From contig CADCVI010000174.1 in NCBI GenBank assembly GCA_902806105.1, positions 1 through 6,385 of the forward strand: a stretch of DNA of 6,385 nucleotides. The letters are read 5' to 3'. The notes beneath the pieces were generated by a model. That model was not told the DNA's origin. It saw nothing but the letters and a program-made list of their open reading frames with translations, and made no database searches. Position 1 is the first letter of the stretch, and the number at the start of each line of letters is the position of its first letter. Both the position numbers and the translations under genes were made by a program. Source of the stretch: an uncultured Rubrobacteraceae bacterium (GTDB taxonomy: Bacteria; Actinomycetota; Rubrobacteria; Rubrobacterales; Rubrobacteraceae). Of this stretch, positions 1 through 5,688 are shown in pieces.

Positions 1-1418
1 TAAGGATCGAGGGCGGTCGACTCGTCGTGGCGATGAGCGACCCCACGAACATCTACGCTCTCGAGGACCTCATGATGATCTCGGGGTACCCCATCACCCC
101 GGTGGTGGCGCTCGAAGAAGAGATACAGCGCGTCCACAACAAGATATTCGCCATGAGCGAGGAGATCTCCGAGTTTCTCGAAGAGGCCTCGAAGGAGAGG
201 GTCGAGCAGGACCACGGTGACCTCGACCTCGGGATACAGGCGTCGCCGGACGAGGCCCCGATCATCCGGCTCGTGAGCTCGATCTTGCAGCAGGCCGTCG
301 GCGACGGGGCCTCGGACATCCACATCGAGCCGCAGGCCCGCGAGCTCGCCGTTCGCATGAGGGTGGACGGCGTGTTGCGCGAGGCGATGACAGTGCCCCC
401 GAAGCTGATGAACGGGGTCACGGCGCGCCTCAAGATACTCGCGAACCTGGACATCGCCGAGAAGCGCCTCCCGCAGGACGGGCGCTTCAGCGTCAAGCTC
501 GGCGGCAGCAAGATCGACCTGCGCGTCGCCTCCCTACCGACCGTGTACGGCGAGAAGATCGTGCTGAGGCTATTGGATACCTCCAACGCCACCGTCGATC
601 TGACGAAGCTCGGGTTCCCGACCGAGGTTTACAAGCGGTACGAGGAGATCTTCCGGCGTCCGTACGGTGCCATCCTGGTGACGGGACCGACCGGTTCGGG
701 CAAGTCTACCTCGCTCTACGCCACGCTGGACACCCTGAACACCCCCGAGAAGAACATCATCACAGTCGAGGACCCGGTCGAGTACCGGATGCGGGGGGTC
801 AACCAGATCCAGACGAACCCCAGGGCCGGCCTCACGTTCGCCAGCGCCCTGAAGAGCATACTGCGCGCCGACCCGGACATCGTGATGATCGGCGAGATCC
901 GGGATTTCGAGACGGCCAAGATCGCGGTAGAAGCGGCGCTCACGGGCCACCTCGTGCTCGCGACCCTACATACCAACGACGCGCCCGGGGCGGTGAGCCG
1001 CCTGACCGACATGGGCGTGGAACCTTTCCTCACGTCCTCCGCCCTCGATTGCGTGATCGCCCAGCGGCTGGCGCGGCGTCTCTGCGAGTACTGCAAGGAG
1101 CCGGTGGAGCTGGAGCGAGAGATCCTGGAGGGGATACGCTTCCCCTTCGAACGCCTGCCGGAGGGTGAGTCGTACGATTTCCACAAGGCCGTCGGCTGCG
1201 ACAGGTGCGGCGAAACCGGCTACCGGGGACGGGTCGGTTTGTACGAGCTGCTCGTCGTCAGCGACAACATAAAAGGCATGATCCTGCGGGGAGCGTCGAC
1301 CCTGGAGATCGGGCGCGTCGCCGAGGAGGAGGGGATGATCCGCCTCAGGGACGACGGGTTCCTCAAGGCCGCCGCCGGCGTCACTACTATCGAGGAGATC
1401 CTCCGAACGGTCATCTAG
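1..1418 (+). CDS. pilB: Type IV pilus extension ATPase PilB / GspE family (5' end outside window)
   Basis: Cytoplasmic hexameric ATPase that powers pilus assembly by acting on the platform protein PilC. The frame is open to the left edge with no stop. Its first visible residues (RIEGGRLVVAMSDPTN, then LEDL..ISGY) match the end of the N-terminal MshEN domain, so the gene begins upstream; the GTG at 27 and ATG at 33 are internal codons. Numbering from the GTG at 27: a linker near 50-65, then the N2 domain (SDIHIEP, about 90-96), Walker A GPTGSGKST at 220-228 (Lys226), an Asp box with VEDPVE, Walker B DPDIVMIGEIRD at 282-293 (Glu290), and a His box TGHLVLATLHTND at 306-318. Four zinc-ligand cysteines form a CxxC-34-CxxC set at 353, 356, 391 and 394, typical of GspE/PilB and absent from PilT. 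All catalytic motifs are intact. The next gene is pilT, after a 91-nt gap. A type II secretion GspE is the alternative, but the pilT neighbour favours PilB. Confidence 0.95.
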   Translation, partial: RIEGGRLVVAMSDPTNIYALEDLMMISGYPITPVVALEEEIQRVHNKIFAMSEEISEFLEEASKERVEQDHGDLDLGIQASPDEAPIIRLVSSILQQAVGDGASDIHIEPQARELAVRMRVDGVLREAMTVPPKLMNGVTARLKILANLDIAEKRLPQDGRFSVKLGGSKIDLRVASLPTVYGEKIVLRLLDTSNATVDLTKLGFPTEVYKRYEEIFRRPYGAILVTGPTGSGKSTSLYATLDTLNTPEKNIITVEDPVEYRMRGVNQIQTNPRAGLTFASALKSILRADPDIVMIGEIRDFETAKIAVEAALTGHLVLATLHTNDAPGAVSRLTDMGVEPFLTSSALDCVIAQRLARRLCEYCKEPVELEREILEGIRFPFERLPEGESYDFHKAVGCDRCGETGYRGRVGLYELLVVSDNIKGMILRGASTLEIGRVAEEEGMIRLRDDGFLKAAAGVTTIEEILRTVI

Positions 1419-1460
1419 GGCTGGTTGGAGGAGGGGGTTAAAGCCCGGGCCTCGTTGTGT

Positions 1461-1494
1461 CGATAAGGTCGTTGGGTGTTACGAACTCTTATCG
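1461..1494 (+). repeat. Inverted repeat / leader hairpin directly before the pilT RBS
   Basis: CGATAAG (1461-1467) is the exact reverse complement of CTTATCG (1488-1494). The stem can extend by a G-T wobble (1468/1487) and, past a two-base bulge (1485-1486), by TCGT (1469-1472) with ACGA (1481-1484), leaving an 8-base loop. It ends one base before the GGAGG of pilT (1496-1500). No T-tract follows, so it does not look like an intrinsic terminator. It could be an RNA processing or stabilising element, a translational control hairpin, or a protein-binding palindrome. The rest of the 91-nt pilB-pilT gap shows no convincing promoter. Confidence 0.6.
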
Positions 1495-1509
1495 CGGAGG
1501 TACGCGCAG

Positions 1510-2652
1510 ATGATGCTGGAGAGCGGGCTCAACGACTACCTATTCGACACCATAAAGGCGGGGGCAAGCGACCTGCACATCACCGTGGGCCTGCCCCCGA
1601 TGATCCGGATACACGGCAAGGTTCAGCCCCTGGACTACCCGCCGCTGACGAGCCAGACGACCCGCGAGATGATCTACGACATCCTCGCGAACGACCAGCG
1701 CCAGCGGCTGGAGAGCGAGTGGGAGCTGGACTTCGCGTACACCCTGCCGCGCACCGCCCGCTTCCGCGTCAACTGCTACTTCCAGCGCGGCTCGATGGGG
1801 GCCGCGTTCCGGACGATCCCGCACGAGATCAAGGACTTCAGAGAGCTCGGGCTCCCGGACGCCATCGAGCAGCTGGCGGATAAGCCGCGCGGCCTCGTCC
1901 TGGTCACGGGACCGACGGGCTCCGGCAAGTCCACGACGCTGGCTTCCATGATCGACAAGATCAACCGGGAGCGCGCCGAGCACATCATGAGCGTGGAGGA
2001 CCCGATAGAGTTCCTGCACACGCACAAGAAGTGCATCGTCAACCAGCGCGAGGTCAACCAGGATACGAAGAGTTTCGCCCAGGCCCTCAAGCACGTCCTC
2101 AGGCAGGACCCGGACGTAATCCTCGTCGGCGAGATGCGCGACCTCGAAACGATCGGGCTCGCGATCAGCGCCGCGGAGACCGGGCACCTCGTGTTCGGGA
2201 CGCTGCACACCCAGGACGCCCCCCAGACCGTCGACCGGATCATCGACGTCTTCCCGCCGAGCCAGCAGGGGCAGGTCCGGGCGCAGCTTGCGATCGCGCT
2301 GCAGGGCATCATCACGCAGACGCTTATCCCGAAGCGAGACGGCAAGGGCCGGGTCGCGGCCTGCGAGATCCTGGTGCCGACGCCGGGCGTCAGGAACCTC
2401 ATCCGCGAGGGGAAGAACCACCAGATCTACTCGGCAATGCAGACGGGCGGCAAGTTCGGAATGCAGACGATGGACGCGGCCCTCGTGGAGCTCGTGCGCA
2501 AGAATGCGATCTCGCGCGAGGAGGCCGAGAAGCGCTCCAGCAACCCGGACGAGCTCAAACGACTCATGGGCGGCTCCGGCGCGACGCCGCAGGCCCCCGT
2601 GGCCGCGGCGCCAGCAGCGAAGTCCGGTTACGCCGCCTTCGGACGACGTTAG
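1510..2652 (+). CDS. pilT: Type IV pilus retraction ATPase PilT
   Basis: Hexameric cytoplasmic ATPase that drives pilus disassembly (twitching, DNA uptake). The start is ATG at 1510, with GGAGG (1496-1500) nine bases upstream; a second ATG at 1513 is also possible. The N-terminal domain carries ASDLHIT.G.PP. The RecA-like domain has Walker A GPTGSGKSTT at 134-143 (Lys140), an Asp box VEDPIE at 162-167, Walker B DPDVILVGEMRD at 200-211 (Glu208) and a His box TGHLVFGTLHT at 224-234. GVRNLIREGKNHQI at 293-306 corresponds to the AIRNLIRE signature linked to retraction in PilT. The tetracysteine zinc motif of PilB is absent, as expected. The core resembles PilT proteins of about 345-350 residues; this one is 380 because of an Ala/Pro/Gly-rich tail after about residue 354. 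It sits between pilB and pilC, with 33 nt to pilC, so the three are probably one operon. The close paralogue PilU cannot be fully excluded. Confidence 0.95.
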   Translation: MMLESGLNDYLFDTIKAGASDLHITVGLPPMIRIHGKVQPLDYPPLTSQTTREMIYDILANDQRQRLESEWELDFAYTLPRTARFRVNCYFQRGSMGAAFRTIPHEIKDFRELGLPDAIEQLADKPRGLVLVTGPTGSGKSTTLASMIDKINRERAEHIMSVEDPIEFLHTHKKCIVNQREVNQDTKSFAQALKHVLRQDPDVILVGEMRDLETIGLAISAAETGHLVFGTLHTQDAPQTVDRIIDVFPPSQQGQVRAQLAIALQGIITQTLIPKRDGKGRVAACEILVPTPGVRNLIREGKNHQIYSAMQTGGKFGMQTMDAALVELVRKNAISREEAEKRSSNPDELKRLMGGSGATPQAPVAAAPAAKSGYAAFGRR

Positions 2653-2685
2653 TCCCCGAGGGCAGGGCCGAGAGGAGAGCATACC

Positions 2686-3897
2686 GTGGCGATCTTCGCT
2701 TACAAAGCCCGTAGCCGGGCGGGCGAGATCTTGGAAGACAAGATCGAGGGCAACGACACGATGAGCGTGGCGACGACCCTGAGGCAGCAGGGCCTGCTCG
2801 TCATCGACATCAAGGAGCAGGGCGTCGGGCAGAAGGATATCCTCGAGCCCTTCAAGAAGGTCAAGCTGTCCGACCTCGTCGTCTTCACCCGCCAGTTCGC
2901 GACGATGATCAACGCCGGCCTCCCGATCGTGCGCTGCCTCTACGTTCTCTCCGAGCAGACGGACAACAAGAAGCTCAAGGAAGTCCTCGAAGCCATCCGA
3001 AAAGACGTCGAGGCGGGCCTCGCCCTCTCCGAAGCCCTGGACAAGCACCCCAAGGTCTTCAACAAGCTCTACACGGAGATGGTCCGTGCGGGCGAGATCG
3101 GCGGTATCCTCGACGAGGTGCTGCTCAGGATCGCGGGCCAGCTCGAGAAGGACCAGGATCTTCGGCGCAAGGTGAAGAGCGCCATGACCTACCCGACGGT
3201 GGTTCTCGTGCTCGCGATAGTCGCGGCATCCTTCATGCTCATCTTTATCGTCCCGATCTTCGCCAAGATGTTCGAGGACCTCGGCGGCGACCTGCCGCTC
3301 CCAACCCAGATCGCGATGGGCCTCTCGGCCATCCTCACGAGCATCTATGGGATCCTCCTGTACGTCGGCGCCGGCGCCGGCCTCTTCTTCTTCCTGAGGT
3401 GGCGCAAGACCGAGAACGGCCGGAAGGCCGTCGACCCGGTGATGCTCAAGATACCGGCCAAGATCGGGGACATCATCCACAAGGTAGCCCTCGCCCGCTT
3501 CGCCCGGACCCTGGGCACGCTTAGCGCGGCCGGTGTCCCGATCCTTCAAGCCCTGGAGATCACGGCGACGTCGTCCGGCAACTGGGTGATCGAACGGGCG
3601 CTCCTCAAGAGCCGCCAGGCGATCCGCGAGGGCCTGCCTATCTACCATCCGCTGGAAGAGGAGAAGGCCTTCCCGCCGATGGTGACGCGGATGATCGCCG
3701 TCGGCGAGGAGACGGGCGACATCGACGGGATGCTCACGAAGATCGCCGAGTTCTACGAGTCCGAGGTGGACGCGGCGGTCAAGGCCCTCACCTCGATCAT
3801 CGAGCCCCTCATGATCGTGGTCATCGGCGGCATCGTCGGCGGCATTATCGTGGCGATGTACCTGCCGATGTTCAAGATCTTCGAGCTTATCGAGTAG
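2686..3897 (+). CDS. pilC: Type IV pilus inner-membrane platform protein PilC (GspF family)
   Basis: Polytopic membrane protein at the base of the pilus machine that couples PilB and PilT to pilin insertion and removal. The GTG start at 2686 has GAGGAG (2672-2677) eight bases upstream, and the protein begins MAIFAYKARSRAGEILE, the usual opening of PilC/GspF. Two tandem T2SSF repeats are visible: about 67-190 (FTRQFATMINAGLPI... RAGEIGG... AMTYP) and about 272-394 (FARTLGTLSAAGVPI... AVGEETGDID... SIIEP). Hydrophobic segments lie near 170-190, 215-237 and 374-394, giving the three-helix topology of the family, and the protein ends in the typical GG-rich helix followed by YLPMFKIFELIE. Its 403 residues are normal for PilC. 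It lies 33 nt after pilT and 12 nt before the sigma factor gene, so it is probably co-transcribed with both. GspF of a type II secretion system is unlikely next to pilT. Confidence 0.95.
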   Translation: MAIFAYKARSRAGEILEDKIEGNDTMSVATTLRQQGLLVIDIKEQGVGQKDILEPFKKVKLSDLVVFTRQFATMINAGLPIVRCLYVLSEQTDNKKLKEVLEAIRKDVEAGLALSEALDKHPKVFNKLYTEMVRAGEIGGILDEVLLRIAGQLEKDQDLRRKVKSAMTYPTVVLVLAIVAASFMLIFIVPIFAKMFEDLGGDLPLPTQIAMGLSAILTSIYGILLYVGAGAGLFFFLRWRKTENGRKAVDPVMLKIPAKIGDIIHKVALARFARTLGTLSAAGVPILQALEITATSSGNWVIERALLKSRQAIREGLPIYHPLEEEKAFPPMVTRMIAVGEETGDIDGMLTKIAEFYESEVDAAVKALTSIIEPLMIVVIGGIVGGIIVAMYLPMFKIFELIE

Positions 3898-3909
3898 CGG
3901 GGAGGATCG

Positions 3910-4677
3910 GTGACTACCATGACCGCCGTAGGGCAGGTGGAGAACGACCGGGTCGTGCGGCTCGTCAGGGCCTACCGGGAGAAGGGCGACCGCAGGGCGG
4001 TCGAGCGGATCTTCGCGATTCACGGAAAGATCCTGAACCACATAGTCCGCCGCTATTCGGGCTCCTCGGGTGAGACCTACGAGGACCTCCTCCAGGTGGG
4101 GTACGTCGGCCTGATCAAGGCGGTCAACGGCTACAAGACGGACTCGAACGCGAGGTTCAGCTCCTACGCCTACGCCATGATCGACGGCGAGCTTCGCCAT
4201 TACTTCCGCGACACGGGGCTCGTGAAGAGGCCCCGCTGGGCCCGCAGCCTCTACTCCCGGATAGCCGAGGCGACTACCCGGTTGACCGGCGAGCTTGGCC
4301 GCCCGCCGCTAGTGGACGAGATCGCGAGGGAGGTCAACGTGACCCCGGAGGGCGTCATGGAGGTGATGAAGCTTTTCCTGAACACGAACGTCTCCTCCCT
4401 GGATGCCCCCGGCACGAACGACAACGGCGAGGTGCCGAACCTCGCGGTGATCAAGAGCCTCCAGTACGACACGTTCGCCCTGCCGATCGAGGACCGCATC
4501 CTTCTCGAGCAGGGGATGGATTCCCTGAACGAGCTTCAGCGTAAGGTGATCTACCTCTTTTTCTACAAGGACCTCTCCCAGACGGAGATCGGCAAACGCC
4601 TCGGCCTCCCGCAGCGCAAGATCTCCCGTATTATCGCGTCGTCCGTGAAGTCCCTGAAGGACAAGTTCGGACGCTAG
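3910..4677 (+). CDS. Alternative RNA polymerase sigma factor, sigma-70 group 3 (SigB/SigF/SigG-like)
   Basis: A 255-residue sigma-70-family protein that would direct RNA polymerase to a subset of promoters. Region 2 spans about 28-105, with EDLLQVGYVGLIKAVNGY at 58-75 (core-binding 2.1/2.2), then RFSSYAYAMIDGELRHYFRD (2.3/2.4, promoter melting and -10 contact). Region 3 follows (LTGELGRPPLVDEIAREVNV). Region 4 is the last 50 residues, with a helix-turn-helix in LSQTEIGKRLGLPQRKISRI. There is no region 1.1, so this is not the housekeeping factor. Length and layout fit SigB/F/G and FliA-like factors better than two-domain ECF factors. The start is uncertain: GTG at 3910 is four bases after GGGGAGG (3899-3905), and an in-frame ATG at 3919 is 13 bases after it. 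No anti-sigma or anti-anti-sigma gene adjoins. The 12-nt gap to pilC implies co-transcription with the pilus genes; regulation of pilus or surface genes is an inference. The exact subfamily is not certain. Confidence 0.9.
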   Translation: MTTMTAVGQVENDRVVRLVRAYREKGDRRAVERIFAIHGKILNHIVRRYSGSSGETYEDLLQVGYVGLIKAVNGYKTDSNARFSSYAYAMIDGELRHYFRDTGLVKRPRWARSLYSRIAEATTRLTGELGRPPLVDEIAREVNVTPEGVMEVMKLFLNTNVSSLDAPGTNDNGEVPNLAVIKSLQYDTFALPIEDRILLEQGMDSLNELQRKVIYLFFYKDLSQTEIGKRLGLPQRKISRIIASSVKSLKDKFGR

Positions 4678-4683
4678 CCAGAA

Positions 4684-4712
4684 TTTCTTCCGTCGAACCA
4701 TTGCTGTAGAAT
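4684..4712 (+). promoter_or_regulatory. Possible promoter for rpe
   Basis: A strong -10-like hexamer TAGAAT (4707-4712, 5/6 to TATAAT) lies in the sigma factor-rpe gap. It is preceded at 17 bases by only a poor -35 (TTTCTT, 4684-4689, 2/6). Transcription would start near 4719, leaving about 49 nt of leader before rpe. The stretch is locally richer in A+T than its surroundings. I see no intrinsic terminator for the upstream operon in this gap, so read-through is possible. Confidence 0.35.
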
Positions 4713-4752
4713 TCCGGCCTTCCGTTGTGGTTCCTACGGCGAGTGCAGCACG

Positions 4753-4759
4753 GGAGGAG
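4753..4759 (+). promoter_or_regulatory. Shine-Dalgarno sequence that fixes the rpe TTG start
   Basis: GGAGGAG lies eight bases before TTG at 4768, an ideal spacing. The GTG at 4761 is too close and in another frame. The next in-frame candidate, GTG at 4801, has no comparable site and would cut into the start of the barrel. Confidence 0.7.
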
Positions 4760-4767
4760 CGTGGTCT

Positions 4768-5448
4768 TTGGGTTTCTTTGCATCCGTCGGCGGCCGGGTT
4801 GTGGGCGCCCCTTCGATTCTAGCGGCGGACTTTGCCTACCTGGCGGAGGAGGTGAGGCGGACGAGGGCCGGCGGGGCAGAGCTTGTTCACTTCGACGTGA
4901 TGGACAACCACTTCGTCCCGAACCTTTCGGTAGGACCGGCGGTCGCAGCGTCCCTCGTGGGCTCCACTGACCTCCCCGTGGACGTTCACCTGCAATGCAC
5001 GAGCCCGGATTCCCTCGTGCCAGCGTTCGTGGCGGCGGGCGTGGCGAGCATCCAGGTGCAGCCCGAGGCCACCCCGCACCTGCACCGCACGCTGGACGCC
5101 ATAAGGAGCGCGGGCCTCGAAGCCGGCTGCGCCCTGAGCCCCACCATTCCGCCGAGCGCCATCGAGTATGCCCTGCCCTACCTCGACTACGTCAACGTGA
5201 TGAGCGTGAGCCCGGGCTTTGGCGGACAGGCGTTTATCCCCGAAGCCATCGAGAAGGTGCGCCGCGTGCGGGAGATGACGGACCTCCCCATTCAGGTGGA
5301 CGGCGGCATCACGGCGGAGACGGCCCCTCTCATGGTCGCCGCCGGGGCACGCGTGCTCGTCGCGGGTTCCGCCGTTTTCCGGGGGGACCGAGCGCGGGAG
5401 ATGCGCAGGATCCTGACGGCCGGAGAGGGCGCCCTGACGGATACTTGA
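4768..5448 (+). CDS. rpe: Ribulose-phosphate 3-epimerase
   Basis: TIM-barrel, metal-dependent enzyme interconverting ribulose 5-phosphate and xylulose 5-phosphate in the pentose phosphate pathway (cytoplasm). The TTG start is chosen from its strong Shine-Dalgarno site. The 226 residues match the family length. Visible motifs are APSILAADF (14-22), HFDVMDNHFVPN (41-52), DVHL (72-75), MSVSPGFGGQAFIP (145-158), IQVDGGIT (175-182) and the phosphate-binding end VAGSAVF. The family's metal ligands are present as His41, Asp43, His74 and Asp178; Asp43 and Asp178 are also the acid/base pair. Some normally conserved neighbours differ: the usual HLM(V/I) is HLQC (Gln76) and the usual HPEA is QPEA (Gln98). 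The family is clear, but these changes leave room for a different relative substrate preference. It is followed by ribD, whose pathway also uses ribulose 5-phosphate; rpe-ribD adjacency is common in actinobacteria. Confidence 0.93.
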   Translation: MGFFASVGGRVVGAPSILAADFAYLAEEVRRTRAGGAELVHFDVMDNHFVPNLSVGPAVAASLVGSTDLPVDVHLQCTSPDSLVPAFVAAGVASIQVQPEATPHLHRTLDAIRSAGLEAGCALSPTIPPSAIEYALPYLDYVNVMSVSPGFGGQAFIPEAIEKVRRVREMTDLPIQVDGGITAETAPLMVAAGARVLVAGSAVFRGDRAREMRRILTAGEGALTDT

Positions 5449-5494
5449 CGCCCCCCATGAGCGCGAACGCCCGCTCTTGTAAGCATTTGGGGCG
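5449..5494 (+). repeat. Imperfect nested inverted repeat after rpe
   Basis: CGCCCC (5449-5454), starting right after the rpe stop, can pair with GGGGCG (5489-5494). Inside it GAGCG (5459-5463) can pair with CGCTC (5472-5476) around an 8-base loop. The stems are short, the bulges large and no T-run follows, so at most this is a weak stability or termination structure. It overlaps the -35 and spacer of the candidate ribD promoter. Confidence 0.3.
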
Positions 5495-5505
5495 TGTGGT
5501 AGCTT
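5477..5505 (+). promoter_or_regulatory. Candidate promoter for the FMN riboswitch-ribD transcript
   Basis: TTGTAA (5477-5482, 4/6 to TTGACA) and TAGCTT (5500-5505, fits the TAnnnT pattern of high-GC actinobacteria) are separated by exactly 17 bases. A start at G5511 or G5512 would put the aptamer at the extreme 5' end of the RNA, the usual arrangement. This is inference from position and motif only. Confidence 0.5.
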
Positions 5506-5517
5506 TGAAAGGTACAG

Positions 5518-5682
5518 CTTTTCGGGGGCGGGTGAAATTCCCGCACCGGCGGTGATCCCACGGGACGAACGTCTCGTGGACAGCCCGCGAACCCTAACAG
5601 AGAGATCTGGGGTTGAGCCGGTGAAGGCTGGTCATGCCAGCCGTAGTCCGGCGCCGACGGTCATAGTCCGGATGGGAGAAAG
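5518..5682 (+). ncRNA. FMN riboswitch (RFN element) controlling ribD
   Basis: A metabolite-sensing leader that binds flavin mononucleotide and represses riboflavin genes. The RFN core blocks occur in order: GGGTGAAATTCCC hairpin (P2 GCGGG 5528-5532 with CCCGC 5540-5544), ACCGGCGGT, AGCCCGCGA, GCCGGTGAA, GCCGACGGTCATAGTCCGGA and TGGGAGAAAGG. P1 is CTTTT (5518-5522) with GAAAG (5678-5682). Three extra hairpins decorate the core. A 9-bp stem with GAAC loop (5558-5579) sits inside the P3 loop. A stem of AACCC/GGGTT plus CAGA/TCTG capped by GAGA (5590-5614) follows. A 6-bp GGCTGG/CCAGCC stem (5626-5642) interrupts the L5 loop. The RNA ends six bases before the ribD TTG, leaving no space for a terminator; control by hiding the ribosome-binding site is the likely mode. 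Confidence 0.95.
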
Positions 5683-5684
5683 GA
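5677..5684 (+). promoter_or_regulatory. ribD Shine-Dalgarno sequence embedded in riboswitch P1
   Basis: AGAAAGGA matches eight bases of the extended anti-16S complement (AGAAAGGAGGT) and lies four bases before TTG at 5689. Bases 5678-5682 are also the 3' strand of aptamer stem P1. Ligand-stabilised P1 and ribosome binding should therefore be mutually exclusive. Confidence 0.65.
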
Positions 5685-5688
5685 TGCG

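Noticed and set aside
1455..1485. Promoter for pilT (TTGTGT with TTACGA)
   Set aside because: The -10 match is weak and the hexamers overlap the inverted repeat. Not convincing without a mapped transcript start.
681..1935. Near-identical DNA stretch shared by pilB (around 681-704) and pilT (around 1906-1929)
   Set aside because: Both encode the Walker A loop of paralogous ATPases; this is homology, not a mobile or regulatory repeat.
1540..4200. An 886-codon open frame on the minus strand across pilT, pilC and the sigma factor gene
   Set aside because: Its product is a low-complexity Arg/Asp/Leu/Val-rich string with no recognisable domain. It lies opposite three clear genes and results from G/C-biased third positions removing stop codons.
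4678..4767. Possible intrinsic terminator between the sigma factor gene and rpe
   Set aside because: Only very short complementary pieces (CCGT with ACGG around 4722-4739) and no T-run after a stable stem.
4772..4801. SigB/SigF-type promoter resemblance (GTTTCT then GGGTTG)
   Set aside because: The spacing is 18 bases, longer than expected, and it lies inside the rpe coding start, so it is most likely chance.
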